DNA from: Dipylidium caninum
Taxonomy: Eukaryota; Platyhelminthes; Cestoda; Cyclophyllidea; Dipylidiidae
NCBI GenBank assembly: GCA_017562135.1
Contig: QEYB01000926.1
Span: 744,001-808,000 of the forward strand
Direction of reading: 5' to 3'
DNA: 64,000 nt
Numbering within the stretch: the stretch's first letter is position 1; each line of letters starts with the position of its first letter. A program made the translations under genes and the position numbers. Under the pieces are notes generated by a model. The model was not told the origin of the DNA, ran no database searches, and was given only the letters and a program-made list of their open reading frames with translations. Shown here piece after piece: positions 62,231 through 64,000 of the stretch.

Positions 62231-63978
62231 TCAGAATTCAAAGTTCGTGGATCCAGGTTGCGTAGTCTGCGGTTCGAAGTGGAACTCATTCAGACTCTGA
62301 TTGGATGGCTCGCAGTTGCCTTTAGCATTAGCATTATCGTCCGGACCTTGCTCTTCCTCCTATAAGTAGAACATCAAAATCAAATAAGGAGTGACTTAAC
62401 ACCAGAAAGAATTTCGCGGCTTACGGCACTAAAATATTGGGAAATAAAATTATATGCTGCATTGTAAATGGCTTCGTTTTGATGGTTTTGCAGTTCTTCG
62501 ATGGGAGTAAGAGCCCCACTTTTCTCGAGAGCCAAGCAGCAGTCCTCCAGCTGGTTGTACGCCTCAGCGGTCTTAAATAAAATTTTGAACTCAGAGGACA
62601 AAGTCAGTGATAAGAAAAAGTTGATGCGTCACCAACCTCGAATATCTTCTTCAGACAATCTAACACTAGTCTTAGCACAACCACGTCCATTGTCTTGAGT
62701 AAGCCGCTCAAAGCATCGAGTACACCGAGATTCAGCAACGTGGCTCGATGTTCAGGTAATCCACCAGTTACAATATTGCTTATGACCCAACACGCCTCCT
62801 TTTGAACTCGAAAATCTGCCTGGAAAAATAAAATTGGTTTAATGATCATGGTTTTCAATGGTGGCTTACCTCAGAAATAAGGCTAAGAATTTTCGGGATA
62901 AAACCGGCATCAATCAGCTGTTGAATCTGATCAATGCTGCCCGCAGCTATGTTGCTCAACATCCAGCAAGCTTCTTGCTAAGATTAGACCGGTCTGCACG
63001 AAGAAGCTTTGGGACTTGTTGCAGTACACCGCAATCAATAACAGCCTGAGTCTGACTGTCGGTGCCGAGAATAAGATTTCCAATCACTCTGAGAGAGGGG
63101 GTCACAAGTTGAGACTGTGAAAAGAGATCAGCAAAAACGGTAAAAAGACGGGCACGAGAGCGAAATTATATCATAAAGTAAACTGACGATGTCCGGGTCA
63201 AGATAACGGACCAAGATGGAGACACAACCACTATGGAGAATAGCATCCACGAAAGCGCTACCGCAATCGCTAACGTATGAGAGGGCCCAGATGGTGTCGG
63301 CAACAACATCTTCTGAGTACGGATATTCCAAAAGACGTGCAAAGACAGGAAGAAGTTCCTGTACCGTAACAAGAGGTGGATCAGGATTCTTGTTGCGACA
63401 AAGAATTGGATAGCATCCAGGATATATTCGAAACCACGCTAGTAGTTTCCCATCCTCTTTGCAAAAGTCTACAGAGGGCAAAGATTTAACGCATCTAAAC
63501 GCATTTAAGAAAAAACGCACTCAAGTGCTGGCCCCACGACACCTTGATGAATAACCATGTCTCGATACATTGTTCCATCACCGGCAACGTTACCTAGAGC
63601 CCAGATACACTGCTCAGCTATTCTGATGTTTGGGTGCTTCAAAAGTTGGATCAACTTGGGAACGGCACCAGTTTTTACAACCGATTCAGTATGGCACGAA
63701 TCACCAGAAGCAATATTTGTAAGGGCCCAGGCCGCTTCGAACATCACATCCTCACTAATCACGGTGATTAGCGAAAATAAGGCAAAATACTTGTCGGAGT
63801 TCAAAAGGTCAAGGAGGATTATTTGGGCACCTCTCCGCACAAATTCATCTATTGGAGGATTCTTCAGCTTTGATAGGATTTTGCGACAGTTTTGGGTCGC
63901 TGTCAGCGCACGTTTCATATCCGAACTCTTCATGTCAGCAATGATCTTGTCGTAGTTAGTGGGCAAAGGCAGTTTTTC
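62231..63978 (-). CDS. KPNA: Importin subunit alpha (partial, two indels)
   Basis: Adaptor that binds nuclear localisation signals through Armadillo repeats and docks on importin beta. Seven exons (minus): 63978-63791, 63754-63521, 63468-63188, 63114-62870, 62819-62637, 62571-62425, 62359-62231. The N-terminal importin-beta-binding domain lies beyond the right edge. ARM-repeat Trp-Asn ladder motifs: WALTNIASG, WALGNVAGDG, WMLSN, WALSYVSD, CWMLSNIAAG, CWVISNIVTGG; also CRNKNPDPP, VTPSLRVIGN and the LQNHQNEAIYNAA repeat. The C-terminus is acidic and ends in NFEF, as importin alphas do. Introns are 36, 52, 73, 50, 65 and 65 nt. Two single-base indels disturb the frame: one extra base near 63404 (between WMLSN and LCRNKN) and one missing base near 62974 (before ACWMLSN). 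Exon phases fit exactly once each is allowed for. Consensus errors are likelier than a pseudogene because all splice sites and other codons are intact. Confidence 0.9.
63755..63790 (-). other. 36-nt in-frame intron with hairpin in importin alpha
   Basis: GT at 63790-63789 and AG at 63756-63755. Removing it gives SDNEDVMFEAAWALTN, the normal family sequence; keeping it inserts 12 residues without a stop. CTAATCAC-C-GTGATTAG at its 3' end is a perfect inverted repeat with a one-base centre, and it includes the only branch-site-like CTAAT and the acceptor AG. Confidence 0.8.
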
Positions 63979-64000
63979 CTATTTCAAGTTAACTTTTTTG

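Noticed and set aside
1..64000. CRISPR arrays, operons, bacterial promoters or phage genes
   Set aside because: The window is eukaryotic with spliced genes; no spaced short repeats or prokaryotic gene organisation were seen.

Overview
This is a eukaryotic window with spliced genes, and it most likely comes from a parasitic flatworm, probably a tapeworm. The evidence is metazoan gene content (sestrin, PPIP5K, importin alpha, GNPNAT1, an RPP25-type Alba protein, a universal stress protein), a mixture of very short introns (29, 31, 34 and 36 nt) with introns of several kilobases, and acceptors right next to start codons, as expected where transcripts are trans-spliced. The genus cannot be fixed from the sequence alone.

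Layout. 0.3-1.2 kb: RPP25-like gene (minus strand). 2.3-13.7 kb: two near-identical arms of about 0.63 and 0.68 kb in inverted orientation, enclosing about 10 kb whose only recognisable gene is an intronless universal stress protein (6.9-7.6 kb, minus). 14.4-28.5 kb: a sestrin gene (minus; nine exons placed, about 577 aa). 28.5-31.05 kb: divergent intergenic region. 31.05-31.84 kb: GNPNAT1 (plus; five exons, 178 aa). 31.9-41.5 kb: T-rich plus strand with no recognised protein gene, but with two U1 snRNA genes (37.4 and 39.7 kb) inside a 0.37-kb direct repeat. 41.5-60.4 kb: PPIP5K/VIP1 (plus). 61.8-62.1 kb: unassigned plus-strand terminal-type exon. 62.2-64.0 kb: importin alpha (minus; its N-terminal IBB part lies beyond the window).

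The genes do not form one pathway. Two groups touch common themes: nutrient and energy signalling (sestrin to TORC1, PPIP5K to inositol pyrophosphates, GNPNAT1 to UDP-GlcNAc) and RNA processing (U1, RNase P/MRP Alba subunit).

The most interesting signals are: both U1 genes carry U instead of C at position 9 of the 5'-splice-site recognition sequence, while only about half of the 32 donors I placed have G at -1; the sestrin has lost two of three residues of the peroxidase relay but keeps the leucine pocket; importin alpha holds a 36-nt in-frame intron with a perfect hairpin; and three single-base indels break otherwise conserved coding exons of PPIP5K and importin alpha, best explained by consensus errors.
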